Source: G965218495 sp965262785 (lineage in GTDB: Bacteria; Bacteroidota; Rhodothermia; Rhodothermales; Bin80). Taken from it: a stretch of 64,000 nucleotides of DNA. The DNA lies in assembly GCA_965262785.1 (NCBI GenBank), contig OZ253559.1, positions 3,782,001-3,846,000 on the forward strand. The letters run 5' to 3'. Below are positions 45,085 through 54,010 of the stretch, in pieces. Position 1 is the stretch's first letter. Each line of letters begins with the position of its first letter. The notes under the pieces were generated by a model. It ran no database searches. It was not told where the DNA came from and saw only the letters and a list, made by a program, of their open reading frames with translations. Made by a program: the position numbers and the translations under genes.

Positions 45085-45265
45085 AGATTCTCTTGCTGCG
45101 AGGTTCAGCGCCGGAAAATACCCAAGGAGCCGCTAAAGTCAATGCCAGAATGAGGCTTACGCGGCTTTTCGTATAATATGCACTTTACTGCACGCCACGG
45201 CACCGGCGTGAACACAACGTTCCGATACGGATAAAAGCGCCGCCGGATCCTATCCCTGCGACCTT

Positions 45266-46111
45266 ATGGCGTGGTTTGAGCGCAAGCAGAAGGGCATCCT
45301 CACTACTCGCAACGACCAGAACGACGTTCCGGCCGGCCATTGGGTTAAGTGCCCACAGTGCTCTCAGGTTAGCAATCGCCGTGAGTTGGAACGGAATGTA
45401 TGGGTATGCACCAAATGTGACCATCACCTCCGTTTTGGATCATTGCGGTATTTAGACCTGCTCTTTGACGACGCCGAGTACACACAGCATGATGTAGACC
45501 TGGCGCCACAGGACCCATTGTCATTTGCGGATCGCAAAACCTACGCGGACCGGCTCCGAGTGGCAGCTCAGAAAACCGGGATGACCGACGCGGTTCGTTC
45601 AGCGACCGGTAACATCGGCGGGCACCCGACCTCAGTCGCCGCGATGGACTTCAACTTTATTGGGGGATCCATGGGATCGGTCGTGGGCGAAGTTGTGACG
45701 CGCGCCATCAAGCGTGCCACACGGCGCAAGGTGCCACTCATCGTGATCTCACAGAGCGGCGGCGCCCGAATGATGGAAGGCGCGCTCAGCCTCATGCAGA
45801 TGGCCAAGACCAGTGCGAACCTTACGCTCCTGGACCAGATTGGGTTGCCCTACATTTCAGTGCTTACCAACCCGACTACCGGAGGCGTGACCGCATCGTT
45901 TGCTATGCTCGGCGACATCAACATTGCAGAGCCTGGCGCGCTGATCGGCTTTGCTGGTCCTCGCGTCATCCGCGAGACTATTGGTCAGGACTTGCCGAGC
46001 AACTTTCAAAGCGCTGAGTTTCTGCAGGATCACGGGTTTGTCGACATGATTGTGGATCGACGCCAGCTACGCAGCAAGATCATACATCTCCTGAACCTGA
46101 TTCTCGAGTAG
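45266..46111 (+). CDS. accD: Acetyl-CoA carboxylase carboxyltransferase subunit beta
   Basis: This 281-aa subunit, together with AccA, transfers the carboxyl group from biotin to acetyl-CoA to give malonyl-CoA. The N-terminal zinc ribbon CPQCSQVSNRRELERNVWVCTKCDHH is complete. The crotonase-like core shows GGSMGSVVGE, SQSGGARMMEGALSLMQM and GGVTASFAMLGDI. It ends at 281 aa, normal length. A TATAAT at 45172-45177 upstream could be a -10 box, but no matching -35 is seen. nagB follows after three bases. Confidence 0.96.
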   Translation: MAWFERKQKGILTTRNDQNDVPAGHWVKCPQCSQVSNRRELERNVWVCTKCDHHLRFGSLRYLDLLFDDAEYTQHDVDLAPQDPLSFADRKTYADRLRVAAQKTGMTDAVRSATGNIGGHPTSVAAMDFNFIGGSMGSVVGEVVTRAIKRATRRKVPLIVISQSGGARMMEGALSLMQMAKTSANLTLLDQIGLPYISVLTNPTTGGVTASFAMLGDINIAEPGALIGFAGPRVIRETIGQDLPSNFQSAEFLQDHGFVDMIVDRRQLRSKIIHLLNLILE

Positions 46112-46114
46112 TAG

Positions 46115-46846
46115 GTGTCTTCCGTCCCGATGGCTGTCCAAGTGCTGCCCTCCTACGAGGCGGTGAGTGATCGTGCGTTTGGCATAGTGGCCCACCGAAT
46201 CCGCACCTATCCTGCATGCGTCCTTGGTCTGGCCACCGGGAGTACGCCTGTTGGGCTCTATCAGCGACTGTCGGCCGCCACGCTGGACTGGTCCCGCGTA
46301 GCGACATTCAACCTGGATGAGTATACCGGCTTGGCGCCAGCGCACCCGCAGAGCTACCACCATTTTATGTGGACGCACCTGTTCAAGCATGTTAACGTCA
46401 AGCCATCGAATGTGCACATTCCCCGGGAATCGGAAGGTGGCGAGGCCTTTGACGCCCACATCGTGGCTGCCGGAGGAATTGACTTGCAGGTGCTGGGTAT
46501 TGGAGGCAATGGCCATATCGGATTCAATGAGCCGGGCTCGCCCTTGGACTCACGCACACGGCGCGTGGCACTGGCCAGGCGCACCATTTCAGATAACGCG
46601 CGTTTTTTTAAGAGCTCGGCTCATGTGCCACGAACGGCTATGACTATGGGCATTGGCACCATCATGGAGGCGCGCACAATTTTGCTGATTGCTTGCGGCA
46701 AGGGCAAGTCTATGGCGGTAGCCCGCGCACTGGAAGGACCGGTTACGTCCGACGTACCAGCCTCCGCGCTGCAGCTCCATACCGACGTGCACATACTTCT
46801 TGATGAGGCCGCCGCCTCCCGACTCTCAAAGCATCCCCATTTCTAG
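46115..46846 (+). CDS. nagB: Glucosamine-6-phosphate deaminase
   Basis: This 243-aa enzyme converts glucosamine-6-phosphate to fructose-6-phosphate plus ammonia. Motifs: LGLATGSTPVGLYQ (phosphate loop), ATFNLDEYTGL, the catalytic GIGGNGHIGFNEPGSPLDSRTR and GKGKSMAVARALEGPV. Length is slightly under E. coli NagB (266 aa); the C-terminal allosteric tail is short, suggesting no GlcNAc-6-P activation. The start is GTG at 46115; an ATG at 46130 is the alternative. The stop TAG overlaps the GTG start of the DAHP synthase (TAGTG). Confidence 0.93.
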   Translation: MSSVPMAVQVLPSYEAVSDRAFGIVAHRIRTYPACVLGLATGSTPVGLYQRLSAATLDWSRVATFNLDEYTGLAPAHPQSYHHFMWTHLFKHVNVKPSNVHIPRESEGGEAFDAHIVAAGGIDLQVLGIGGNGHIGFNEPGSPLDSRTRRVALARRTISDNARFFKSSAHVPRTAMTMGIGTIMEARTILLIACGKGKSMAVARALEGPVTSDVPASALQLHTDVHILLDEAAASRLSKHPHF

Positions 46847-47976
46847 TGATACTGATACTGAAGCCAAACACGGACCTCGCCTCTGCCGAATACCGGCTGC
46901 TTCTGCGCTACCTGGACACATTCAGTGGCGTCACGCACGAGGCGCGCCACATTCAGGGGGCTGGGCAGCGCCTTACGGAAGTCTATCTCATCGGAGATAC
47001 GAAGCCGCTCTCCAGAGAATTCATGCGGGGCCTTCCGTGTGTCAGGCGGGTCGTGCGCGTGCAAGAAGCGTACCGGTACCTTGGGCGCCACGGTGATGAA
47101 GCTATGCAGCATGGCTTCGAATACAACGGCGTGACGTTCGACCAAGACTGCTTGCATGTATTTGCAGGTCTGTGCGCGGTAGATTCGCGTGCTAATGTGG
47201 AGTTGATGATGCGCGCACTGCATGACAATGGACTGGAGTGCACACGCATGGGAGCCTACAAGCCGCGCACCAATCCGTATTCATTCCAGGGCCACGGTGC
47301 CGGCTGCCTGCCCTATGTGTTTGAGCTGGCCGGTAAATACGGCATCAGGGTCATTGCCATTGAGGTGACACACGAATCGCACATTTGCGAGATCAACGAT
47401 GCTCTGGAGCTCACGGGTAACCCCACTGGCGTAATGCTGCAGGTCGGTACGCGCAACACGCAGAATTTTGAGTTGCTAAAGGCTGCGGGCCGCCAAGAGA
47501 CGCATCCCGTGCTGCTCAAACGTGGATTCGGCATCACACTGAACGAATCCCTCAACGCAGCTGAGTATCTCGCCAGTGAGGGCAACCGTAATGTCGTCTT
47601 TGCGCTACGTGGCATGAAGACCAATCTGGGTGATCCGCACCGCAACTTAGTGGACTTCTCGCATGTGCCGGTGGTACACCGCCTCACGCGCATGCCAGTG
47701 TGTATTGACCCTTCGCACTCGGTAGGCAGTCGCCACCGTAGCCCGGACGGCCTGCTTGACATCATGCATGCCACGGCCCAGGGCGTCATAGCCGGCGCCA
47801 ACATCGTGTTGGTCGACTTTCACCCGCGGCCCAGCCAAGCGCTGGTGGATGGACCTCAGGCCCTTCTTATGGAAGAGTTGCCCCTGTTCCTCGAGGATGT
47901 GGCGATTGCGCGCGCAGCCTATGTAAAGCGGGCCGCCCTGGTCCGCAGGGCACGGCCTCTGACAGCTGCGGCATAG
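46846..47976 (+). CDS. aroF: 3-deoxy-7-phosphoheptulonate synthase (type I beta, with N-terminal regulatory domain)
   Basis: This 376-aa enzyme condenses phosphoenolpyruvate with erythrose-4-phosphate, the first step of the shikimate pathway. Residues 1-85 form a ferredoxin-like regulatory domain (ILKPNTDLASAEYRLLLRYL, RVVRVQEAYRYLGR). The TIM barrel then shows GAYKPRTNPYSFQG, VGTRNTQNFELLKAAG, LLKRGFGITLNE and DPSHSVGSRH. The layout is that of the Thermotoga/Bacillus-type enzyme with an added feedback domain. GTG start coupled to nagB. The operon accD, nagB, aroF links fatty-acid, amino-sugar and aromatic entry steps only by position. Confidence 0.94.
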   Translation: MILILKPNTDLASAEYRLLLRYLDTFSGVTHEARHIQGAGQRLTEVYLIGDTKPLSREFMRGLPCVRRVVRVQEAYRYLGRHGDEAMQHGFEYNGVTFDQDCLHVFAGLCAVDSRANVELMMRALHDNGLECTRMGAYKPRTNPYSFQGHGAGCLPYVFELAGKYGIRVIAIEVTHESHICEINDALELTGNPTGVMLQVGTRNTQNFELLKAAGRQETHPVLLKRGFGITLNESLNAAEYLASEGNRNVVFALRGMKTNLGDPHRNLVDFSHVPVVHRLTRMPVCIDPSHSVGSRHRSPDGLLDIMHATAQGVIAGANIVLVDFHPRPSQALVDGPQALLMEELPLFLEDVAIARAAYVKRAALVRRARPLTAAA

Positions 47977-48972
47977 CATTGGATCCTGCTCCAAAGGTAG
48001 AACGAGCGCCACAGAGAGCCAACCATCCGGATTTGTATGCGTGCCGAAGCGCAGACGCCTCGGTGCACGGCCGGTTTTTTGCAGACCCAGTTCCTTTTGA
48101 GCATGAGTTATTGCTCGAAGAGCAATTCTGTAGCGTCACCTCCAGTGCTTTCGGCGCGTCTTGTGGGCGGCTAAACGGCTGGCCAGTGCGCACAATGGGC
48201 ACCAGTTCAAAGGTGGCTGGTGGCCTCGCTGCATCAGGAGGCGCCACAGATATGCCGCATCTTTGAGGTGTGATCAAGGACGAACTCTCGCCTGCAACGG
48301 TCAGGGAACCGCGACCTGTCAGTCCAGGCGAATCGTTGCGCACCTTGCCTGGTGACTTTCTTGCCTTTGGGCGCAGCACTCATCGGAAGTTCGCGCCTGG
48401 CTTTTCCTTCGATACCGTGAGGCGGTCGCGTGTCAGATCGTTAGACTTCTGCAACACCTTACCTGGCGCGCCGCGCGGTCACTGTGGCGACGACGCGTTA
48501 CCACACGCACCGCAATGACGCAACTGACAATTGCGCTGGCGGCTCGAAGGAGCCTGGTATTCGGGGGCTCCACACCGCACACCCTTCCATCGACGTCTAG
48601 ACGCGCACTTTCCAGATGCCTCTGCGCAGCCCTTTGTGTTGTAGCAAGCATAGTTCGACCGTCTCTGCACGGCCCAAGGGTATGCCTTCTGTCTACAGTT
48701 ATCGGGTCCATGGCGCGCCCTATTGGTACTAATTGCACACCATCATGCAGTTGATGGCGCTTCGCTCTGGCTTGGCCTGTTCTAGGAGGCGAAGTGTCAG
48801 CTTCACGCCCCCGCCGCAAATTTCTGCGTAAGACGTACACCGAATTCACGGAGTCCAAACAGTGCTTGAGGCGACACAGGACTCCTTCTCACCACGAATG
48901 TGCAGGATTGACGCTGTAAAGGAAGCAGCCATCAGATTCGCTGCATAGACTCGGGAGGTCGCGGAGGCAACG
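47977..48972. other. About 1 kb without a supported gene
   Basis: All open frames here are short and lack recognisable motifs or Shine-Dalgarno context. The stretch ends at the target duplication of the IS256-type element. It may be a decayed gene, but no homology could be recognised by reading. Confidence 0.5.
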
Positions 48973-49060
48973 TCACCGCCGGGATCGCACAAATTCAAGT
49001 TGGGAATTGGAGAGTTGCTGTGGAGGTGGACCCTAGTCTCCACCATTCCTTTCCAATCAT

Positions 49061-50029
49061 ATGAACCCCTCACAGCCTGTTTTGGGGAGGGCTGAGGCGC
49101 CTGCAGACGCCCAGATCAATCCCTCCGGTGACGCGCGGCGGCTTCTGATGAAGCTCTGCACGCACATTCTGCAACAATTGACCACCGACTGGCCCATTCC
49201 GGCAGCGCATCAGCAGCCGGCGCCACCGCCCGTAGTGATCAAGGCTTCTGCTGCGGCCCAGGACACAAAGCCAGACTCGGCGCAGTTGAATGAAGCGTGG
49301 CAGCTGTTGCATTCGCGTAGTCTGCAAGACGACCCGATCGTTGCGATCTGGCTGCGCGGGCTGTGCCCACGCGGCGTTAGCATCGTTCTTGGAGCGGGTC
49401 TGACCATCACGGGCTATCGCCGCATACTTGGCCTGGTAGCGTGCTACCCTGAAAACGTCTCTGCTCTTACGTCCTTTGTGCAGTCGCTGTCCGATCGTGG
49501 CCTTTCGGCCGCCGATGGGCTGCTCTGTGTGCTGCCCAGCAGTACGGGACTTCAATCGGCGGTGCGCCAGGTGTTCGGCGCCAAGGTCGCTATACAGCGC
49601 TGTCTCAATTCGCTGTTGGATCAAATCACCTGCGGTCTTCCGGAAGACCTTGCTCCTGTGTATCGCAATCGCCTCCGCCAGGCATGGAATGGGTTCGATG
49701 CCCGGGAAGCTGAACGCGCACTCACCCGTATTCACCAGGACTTGACGCGCGTCAATCGGTCCGCAGCGAAGGTTTTATGGGAGGGCCTGGAGCAATCTCT
49801 GACGATTCAACGCACGGGCATGCTGCTCAAGCTCGACCGGGGGCTGCGCGTGATGCGCTTCATGGATGCCATCAGTCGCAGGTTGCAGACCCCGGCCAGC
49901 GCCGTTTTCCAGCAACGCGAACAGATGGCACTGGCACTGTTGGAACACGAGGCTCAGCTGCGCCGTGTGGCCCATGCGGCCTTTCTGCCACAACTTCGTG
50001 AGAGTCTCATCAACCTCAACGCCGTCTGA
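49061..50029 (+). CDS. Transposase-like accessory protein without DDE residues (IS256-type element copy 2)
   Basis: This 322-aa protein is homologous to the 32835-33815 product. Shared blocks include the GYRRILGLVAC region, a GLQSAVRQVFGAKVAIQRC stretch and RSAAKVLWEGLEQSLTIQR. It aligns with the RNase H-like catalytic domain of the co-encoded transposase, but the catalytic positions are changed. IWLRGL (about 96-101) stands for LLDGK, VLPSSTGL (about 157-164) for QVDGSRGL, and no ENLNS glutamate exists. QRCQWHKR has become QRCLNSLL. The N-terminal 75 residues are Ala/Pro-rich. The start codon of the transposase lies inside its stop (TGATG), implying coupled synthesis in a fixed ratio. Function unknown. 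Confidence 0.82.
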   Translation: MNPSQPVLGRAEAPADAQINPSGDARRLLMKLCTHILQQLTTDWPIPAAHQQPAPPPVVIKASAAAQDTKPDSAQLNEAWQLLHSRSLQDDPIVAIWLRGLCPRGVSIVLGAGLTITGYRRILGLVACYPENVSALTSFVQSLSDRGLSAADGLLCVLPSSTGLQSAVRQVFGAKVAIQRCLNSLLDQITCGLPEDLAPVYRNRLRQAWNGFDAREAERALTRIHQDLTRVNRSAAKVLWEGLEQSLTIQRTGMLLKLDRGLRVMRFMDAISRRLQTPASAVFQQREQMALALLEHEAQLRRVAHAAFLPQLRESLINLNAV

Positions 50030-51342
50030 TGCCCCATACCCCTATGCTGGATCAATCACTCATCGAGGACTTTCGGGGGCTTGCGCAAAGGAACTTCATC
50101 GGCCTGGCCAGCTGCCTTGGATGTCTTGATCATCTTCTTACCAAGATGGCCACATGGGTCATGGAGGCCGAGGTCCGCTTCATATGCGGCGCACGTGGGA
50201 AGCACCATAAGACCGGCTTTCAGCGCTGGGGGGCGAATCCGGGCTCCATCCGCGTCGGTTTGGAGCGCATTGCGGTCCGCGTTCCGCGCGTGCGGAATGT
50301 ACGAACCCGAAAGGAGCGTCCTCTGCAAACGTACCGCCTCTTGCGCGAGCGTGGGCTTATGGACCGGGAAAGCGTGACACGAGGGTTGCTGTGTGGACTG
50401 TCGCGGCGCAATTACAGGCAGGCGGCCCAAGTCTTCACCGATAGTCTGGGGTTGAGTGCCAGCAGCATAGGCAACGCCTTCATTACGCAGACGGCAGCGC
50501 TACTGAAGGCATTTGAGACGCGCCGATTCGATCAGCACACCTTTGCGGTGCTCCTGCTTGATGGCAAGTATTTGGCTGGTATGCAGATGATCGTAGCGAT
50601 GGGCATCACGACCGAGGGCGAGAAGGTCGTACTGGGCTTTGCGGAAAGCCGTACCGAGAACAGTGCGCAGGTGGAGTCGCTGCTGCAGGATCTGTTGCGT
50701 CGGGGCTTCACCCATACCGACAAGCTGTTGGTACAGGTGGACGGCAGCCGCGGGCTTCGCAAGGGGATCAGCGCGGTGTTTGGGGATGCGGTCGTGTTCC
50801 AGCGCTGCCAGTGGCACAAGCGTACCAATGTGACGCGTCACATCAAAAGCGAGCCAGCGGCCACGCAAATGAAGCGTCGGCTTCAGGCGGCTTGGGAGCT
50901 ACCCACGTACAAGGAGGCACGGGCGGCGCTTGTGTCGCTGCATGAAGCGCTGCAGCGGTCGTGCCCGAAAGCCGCACGCAGTCTGGAGGAGGGTTTGGAG
51001 GATACGCTGACGCTTCACCGGTTGGGGGTGCGGAACCAGGCTGTCAGAGACAGTCTGAAGACGACGAACATCATCGAGAACCTCAACAGCATTATTGCGA
51101 ACCGATCACGGAACGTGAAGCGCTGGGGATCATCGGGGATGCGTCAGCGCTGGTGCGGGGCGATATTCATGCAGTACGAGTCGAATCTGAAGCCGATACG
51201 CCGGGAGGACATGAAGGAGCTGACCCAGGTGCTGAGCACCTCCGGGGGTCGATGGGTTAGTGGGGATTCGGTCTGCCAGCCCCAAGGGGCTGCAAAGGCA
51301 ACACCTGCCGCTGGATGCCCCCGCGCAGTAGTGCGCTGCTGA
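50029..51342 (+). CDS. IS256/Mutator-type transposase
   Basis: A 437-aa DDE transposase. An N-terminal DNA-binding part (residues 1-160, with RNYRQAAQVFTDSLGLSASSI as the helix-turn-helix) precedes the catalytic core. The triad is Asp178 in LLLDGKYLAG, Asp238 in LVQVDGSRGL and Glu350 in TTNIIENLNS; the Mutator signature is VVFQRCQWHKRTNV. The C-terminal 40 residues beyond MKELTQVLST look unstructured and may be a readthrough extension. The frame is intact. Confidence 0.93.
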   Translation: MPHTPMLDQSLIEDFRGLAQRNFIGLASCLGCLDHLLTKMATWVMEAEVRFICGARGKHHKTGFQRWGANPGSIRVGLERIAVRVPRVRNVRTRKERPLQTYRLLRERGLMDRESVTRGLLCGLSRRNYRQAAQVFTDSLGLSASSIGNAFITQTAALLKAFETRRFDQHTFAVLLLDGKYLAGMQMIVAMGITTEGEKVVLGFAESRTENSAQVESLLQDLLRRGFTHTDKLLVQVDGSRGLRKGISAVFGDAVVFQRCQWHKRTNVTRHIKSEPAATQMKRRLQAAWELPTYKEARAALVSLHEALQRSCPKAARSLEEGLEDTLTLHRLGVRNQAVRDSLKTTNIIENLNSIIANRSRNVKRWGSSGMRQRWCGAIFMQYESNLKPIRREDMKELTQVLSTSGGRWVSGDSVCQPQGAAKATPAAGCPRAVVRC

Positions 51343-51813
51343 CGCTGGCATAACGCAAAACCCGCAGCTGCCTGGACGCTCTGAGGCGCTGCACCGTGCC
51401 AAGATCGCCGCTTACGCGTGCGATCAGAGGATCCCTGCGGGATATCGTGCCCGGAAAGTCACTCCACGAGCCTACCTACGCCCGAAAATCCGCGTGTGAG
51501 CACGCAATTGGGCCCACATAGGCATGCACCGCCCCATTTGCACCCACACTCTCGGCCCGAAGCGCAATCCATTGCCAAAAGATATCTACTTTGAGGGCCC
51601 ATCTCGGCAGAAGCTGCCGAAACCCAAATAAATTTTGTGCAATCCCTCACCGCCCCCCTTAAAGCCCTGCAGTTTGAGCGAAACGCTGCGTCTGATATTC
51701 AGCGGTCGCAGGTTGATGGGCTGTTCTGATTGGGCCACGTCAGAAGATCAGCGTCGGCTTCGCACTCAAGGCCCTAGTGCCACTAGATGCAGCCATCTTA
51801 ATCCTCTGCAGAC

Positions 51814-53601
51814 CTAACCGGTCATAGCGGCCTTCGCCAACGCTTCAGCGCGGGCAATTAGCGCTTCAATAGCTCGCAGCCCCTGGTGCCAAAAGCCGGA
51901 ATCCTTGAGATCGATTCCCATGCGCCCGACGAGAACGTGTGGCCAATCACTGCCACCGGCAGCGAGAAGTGCCAAATACTGCTCCGGGAAACCGTCAGGG
52001 TCCGCCTCAAACCGGGCATAGAGCGAAAGTACCAGGAGCTCGCCAAATGCATACGCATACACGTACCCGGGCGTATGCAAAAAGTGTGGGATGTAGCTCC
52101 ACCAGTGCCTGTAGTGATCCTCTAGCGTCACACTCCCCTGATACATTGCCTCCTGCGTCTCAATCCATAGGCTGGCAAACTGCTCGCTTGATAGCTCTCC
52201 TCCTTCACGACGCGCCACATGAATCCTGTCTTCGAACCGATTCATCGCAATCTGGCGAAAGACCGTTGCCATGGTGTCGTCAATCTTGGACACCAGTAAC
52301 GCGAGTTGGCTGCGAGGATTCGCTTCGCGCTGCAATAGCTCCTGAAAGACCACCAATTCTCCAAATACGGAGGCTGTCTCTGCAGTGGTAAGCGGCGTAT
52401 CGGCCTGAAGAATACCCTGATCACGCGAGAGGAATTGGTGCACGCCGTGCCCGAGTTCATGAGCCAGCGTCTGCACATCTCGCGCCTTGCCGGTATAGTT
52501 TAGCAGCACATACGGATGCGCGGTCGGAACCGCACCGTGACTGTACGCCCCGCCCTGTTTGCCCGGTACCACGGGCGCATCGATCCAGCGACCCGCGAAA
52601 AATCGCTCCGCAATCTTCCCCATTCGCGGATGGAATTGTGCATAGGCATCCAGCACGAGTGCTTTTGCATCATTCCAGTGAAAGTGAGTGTCAGCCTCCG
52701 GCAGCGGCGCATAGCGGTCGTAGTCAAATAGCGTGTCGTACCCCAAGAGGCGCCGCCTGAGCGCATAGAATCGGGCAACAAGGTCGTACCGCTGCGTTAC
52801 CGAATCTACCAAGGCACTGGCCGTTTCGTCGCTGATCTCGTTTGCAAGGTTGCGGCTGCGAATCCAACTCGGATAGGTGCGAAGGCGGTCGTGTGTGACT
52901 TTATCGGTCAGGAGCGTATTGAAGATGAATGTGAGGGTATGCTCCCGCGATTTTAGACCCTCGGAAAATGCCAGCGCAGCACGCTGGCGTAGCGCGCGAT
53001 CACTTTCGTGCAGCTTCGCCAGGATGAGTTGCTGCGGAAGCTCTTCCCCATCCAGCGTGAAGCGCAAGCCACCCATGGATTCTGTAAAGTAGCGCACCCA
53101 AGCGCTGCGCCCGGTCATACTCGCCGCTACCAGGACCTTCTCCTCTGCTTCCGACAGCACATGATCCTTGTAAAGCCGTTCGCGCTCGAGATGATGGCGA
53201 TACCTTGTGAGCTCAGTAGATGCTATCAGGCGCTGGGCATGGTCCTCCTCTAGCCGTACCCACTCAACGTCAAAGAACAACATTGATTGGGAAATGCGCG
53301 TGTAGCTCTCTTTTACCTGTTGCAGCAGGGCACCTCGCGCTGCATTCAGTGTGGCCGTTGACCAGTGGAGGTACGCATAAGTGTGCGCACGCGCTGCTCT
53401 GTCGTACACGGACTCCAGGTGCCCTAATGCTTTGGACAGCTCGTAAGCACTTAGGTTGTGAATGCGGCCGCGGTATATGGTCGCGAAGGCTTCGGCGTCT
53501 TCCTCCGCGGTGGCCAGGTCGGCCTTTAGGGCCTCCTCATTCGCGTAAAGGTCCGTAAGGTCCCAGCGGACATCCTCGGCTCCTGTCTTCATCTTTGGCA
53601 T
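51814..53601 (-). CDS. pepF: Oligoendopeptidase F (M3 family metallopeptidase)
   Basis: The ATG at 53601 gives 595 aa (MPKMKTGAEDVRWDLTDLYANEEAL), the normal PepF length; an extended frame to 53700 lacks family similarity. The N-terminal helical oligoendopeptidase domain is followed by the M3 catalytic domain. The zinc motif HELGHGVHQF and the downstream ETASVFGELVVF glutamate are both present. It degrades short peptides in the cytosol. Several bacteria use it in peptide turnover; no transporter is adjacent. The 159 bp between this gene and the IS256-type element hold no gene. Confidence 0.94.
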   Translation of the reverse strand: MPKMKTGAEDVRWDLTDLYANEEALKADLATAEEDAEAFATIYRGRIHNLSAYELSKALGHLESVYDRAARAHTYAYLHWSTATLNAARGALLQQVKESYTRISQSMLFFDVEWVRLEEDHAQRLIASTELTRYRHHLERERLYKDHVLSEAEEKVLVAASMTGRSAWVRYFTESMGGLRFTLDGEELPQQLILAKLHESDRALRQRAALAFSEGLKSREHTLTFIFNTLLTDKVTHDRLRTYPSWIRSRNLANEISDETASALVDSVTQRYDLVARFYALRRRLLGYDTLFDYDRYAPLPEADTHFHWNDAKALVLDAYAQFHPRMGKIAERFFAGRWIDAPVVPGKQGGAYSHGAVPTAHPYVLLNYTGKARDVQTLAHELGHGVHQFLSRDQGILQADTPLTTAETASVFGELVVFQELLQREANPRSQLALLVSKIDDTMATVFRQIAMNRFEDRIHVARREGGELSSEQFASLWIETQEAMYQGSVTLEDHYRHWWSYIPHFLHTPGYVYAYAFGELLVLSLYARFEADPDGFPEQYLALLAAGGSDWPHVLVGRMGIDLKDSGFWHQGLRAIEALIARAEALAKAAMTG

Positions 53602-53999
53602 AGCGTGCCATTTGATTTGGCCGCGTGGAACACCTGTTGCCAAGTTTTGTTGTTTTACTACCAACCTATCACACCCCGCAGTGTAGCGTCCCCGGTGCAT
53701 GCTTCTCTGCAGCGGCCAGGCACGTGTGCTGGGGTGCGGTCCTCATAGTTGAGCACAGCGTGCTTGGTTAAACCTCTGTGGAGGCCAAGAGTCGATGCTG
53801 CATTGGGCAAAGTCCTGCCACCCTGTGCCTCACGTATTCGCTGAGCTGGTCGCACGTCCACTTGCTTTTCAGGCCAGACGGATCCTTATACTTTCTCGAA
53901 TTGCCGCATGCTGCCTTGCTCACTGTTGGGTACTTCGGACAATAGTTCTCAGCGCTGCGCGGCAGCCCGTGCCGTGCGCCATTCAACAACGAGCCTGCT
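53602..53999. other. Spacer of about 400 bp between pepF and the split tlpA gene
   Basis: No gene is supported. The stretch should contain the divergent promoters of pepF and of the interrupted thioredoxin gene, whose ATG is at 54000. Confidence 0.45.
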
Positions 54000-54010
54000 A
54001 TGAAACTGTT

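Larger units (their letters stand above)
48981..51646. mobile_element. Two-gene IS256 (Mutator)-type element, copy 2 (complete)
   Basis: A 2,666-bp element with terminal inverted repeats starting GGGATCGCACAAA (48981, left) and GGGATTGCACAAA (from 51646, read inward); both continue to TTGGG. A perfect 8-bp target duplication TCACCGCC flanks it (48973-48980 and 51647-51654). It encodes an accessory protein (49061-50029) and a transposase (50029-51342) that overlap at TGATG, plus about 280 bp of non-coding DNA before the right end. All parts are intact, so it is the better candidate for an active copy. Confidence 0.93.

Noticed and set aside
45172..45177. TATAAT as a promoter for accD
   Set aside because: No -35 element is found at a suitable distance and the lineage may use different promoter boxes; mentioned only within the accD entry.
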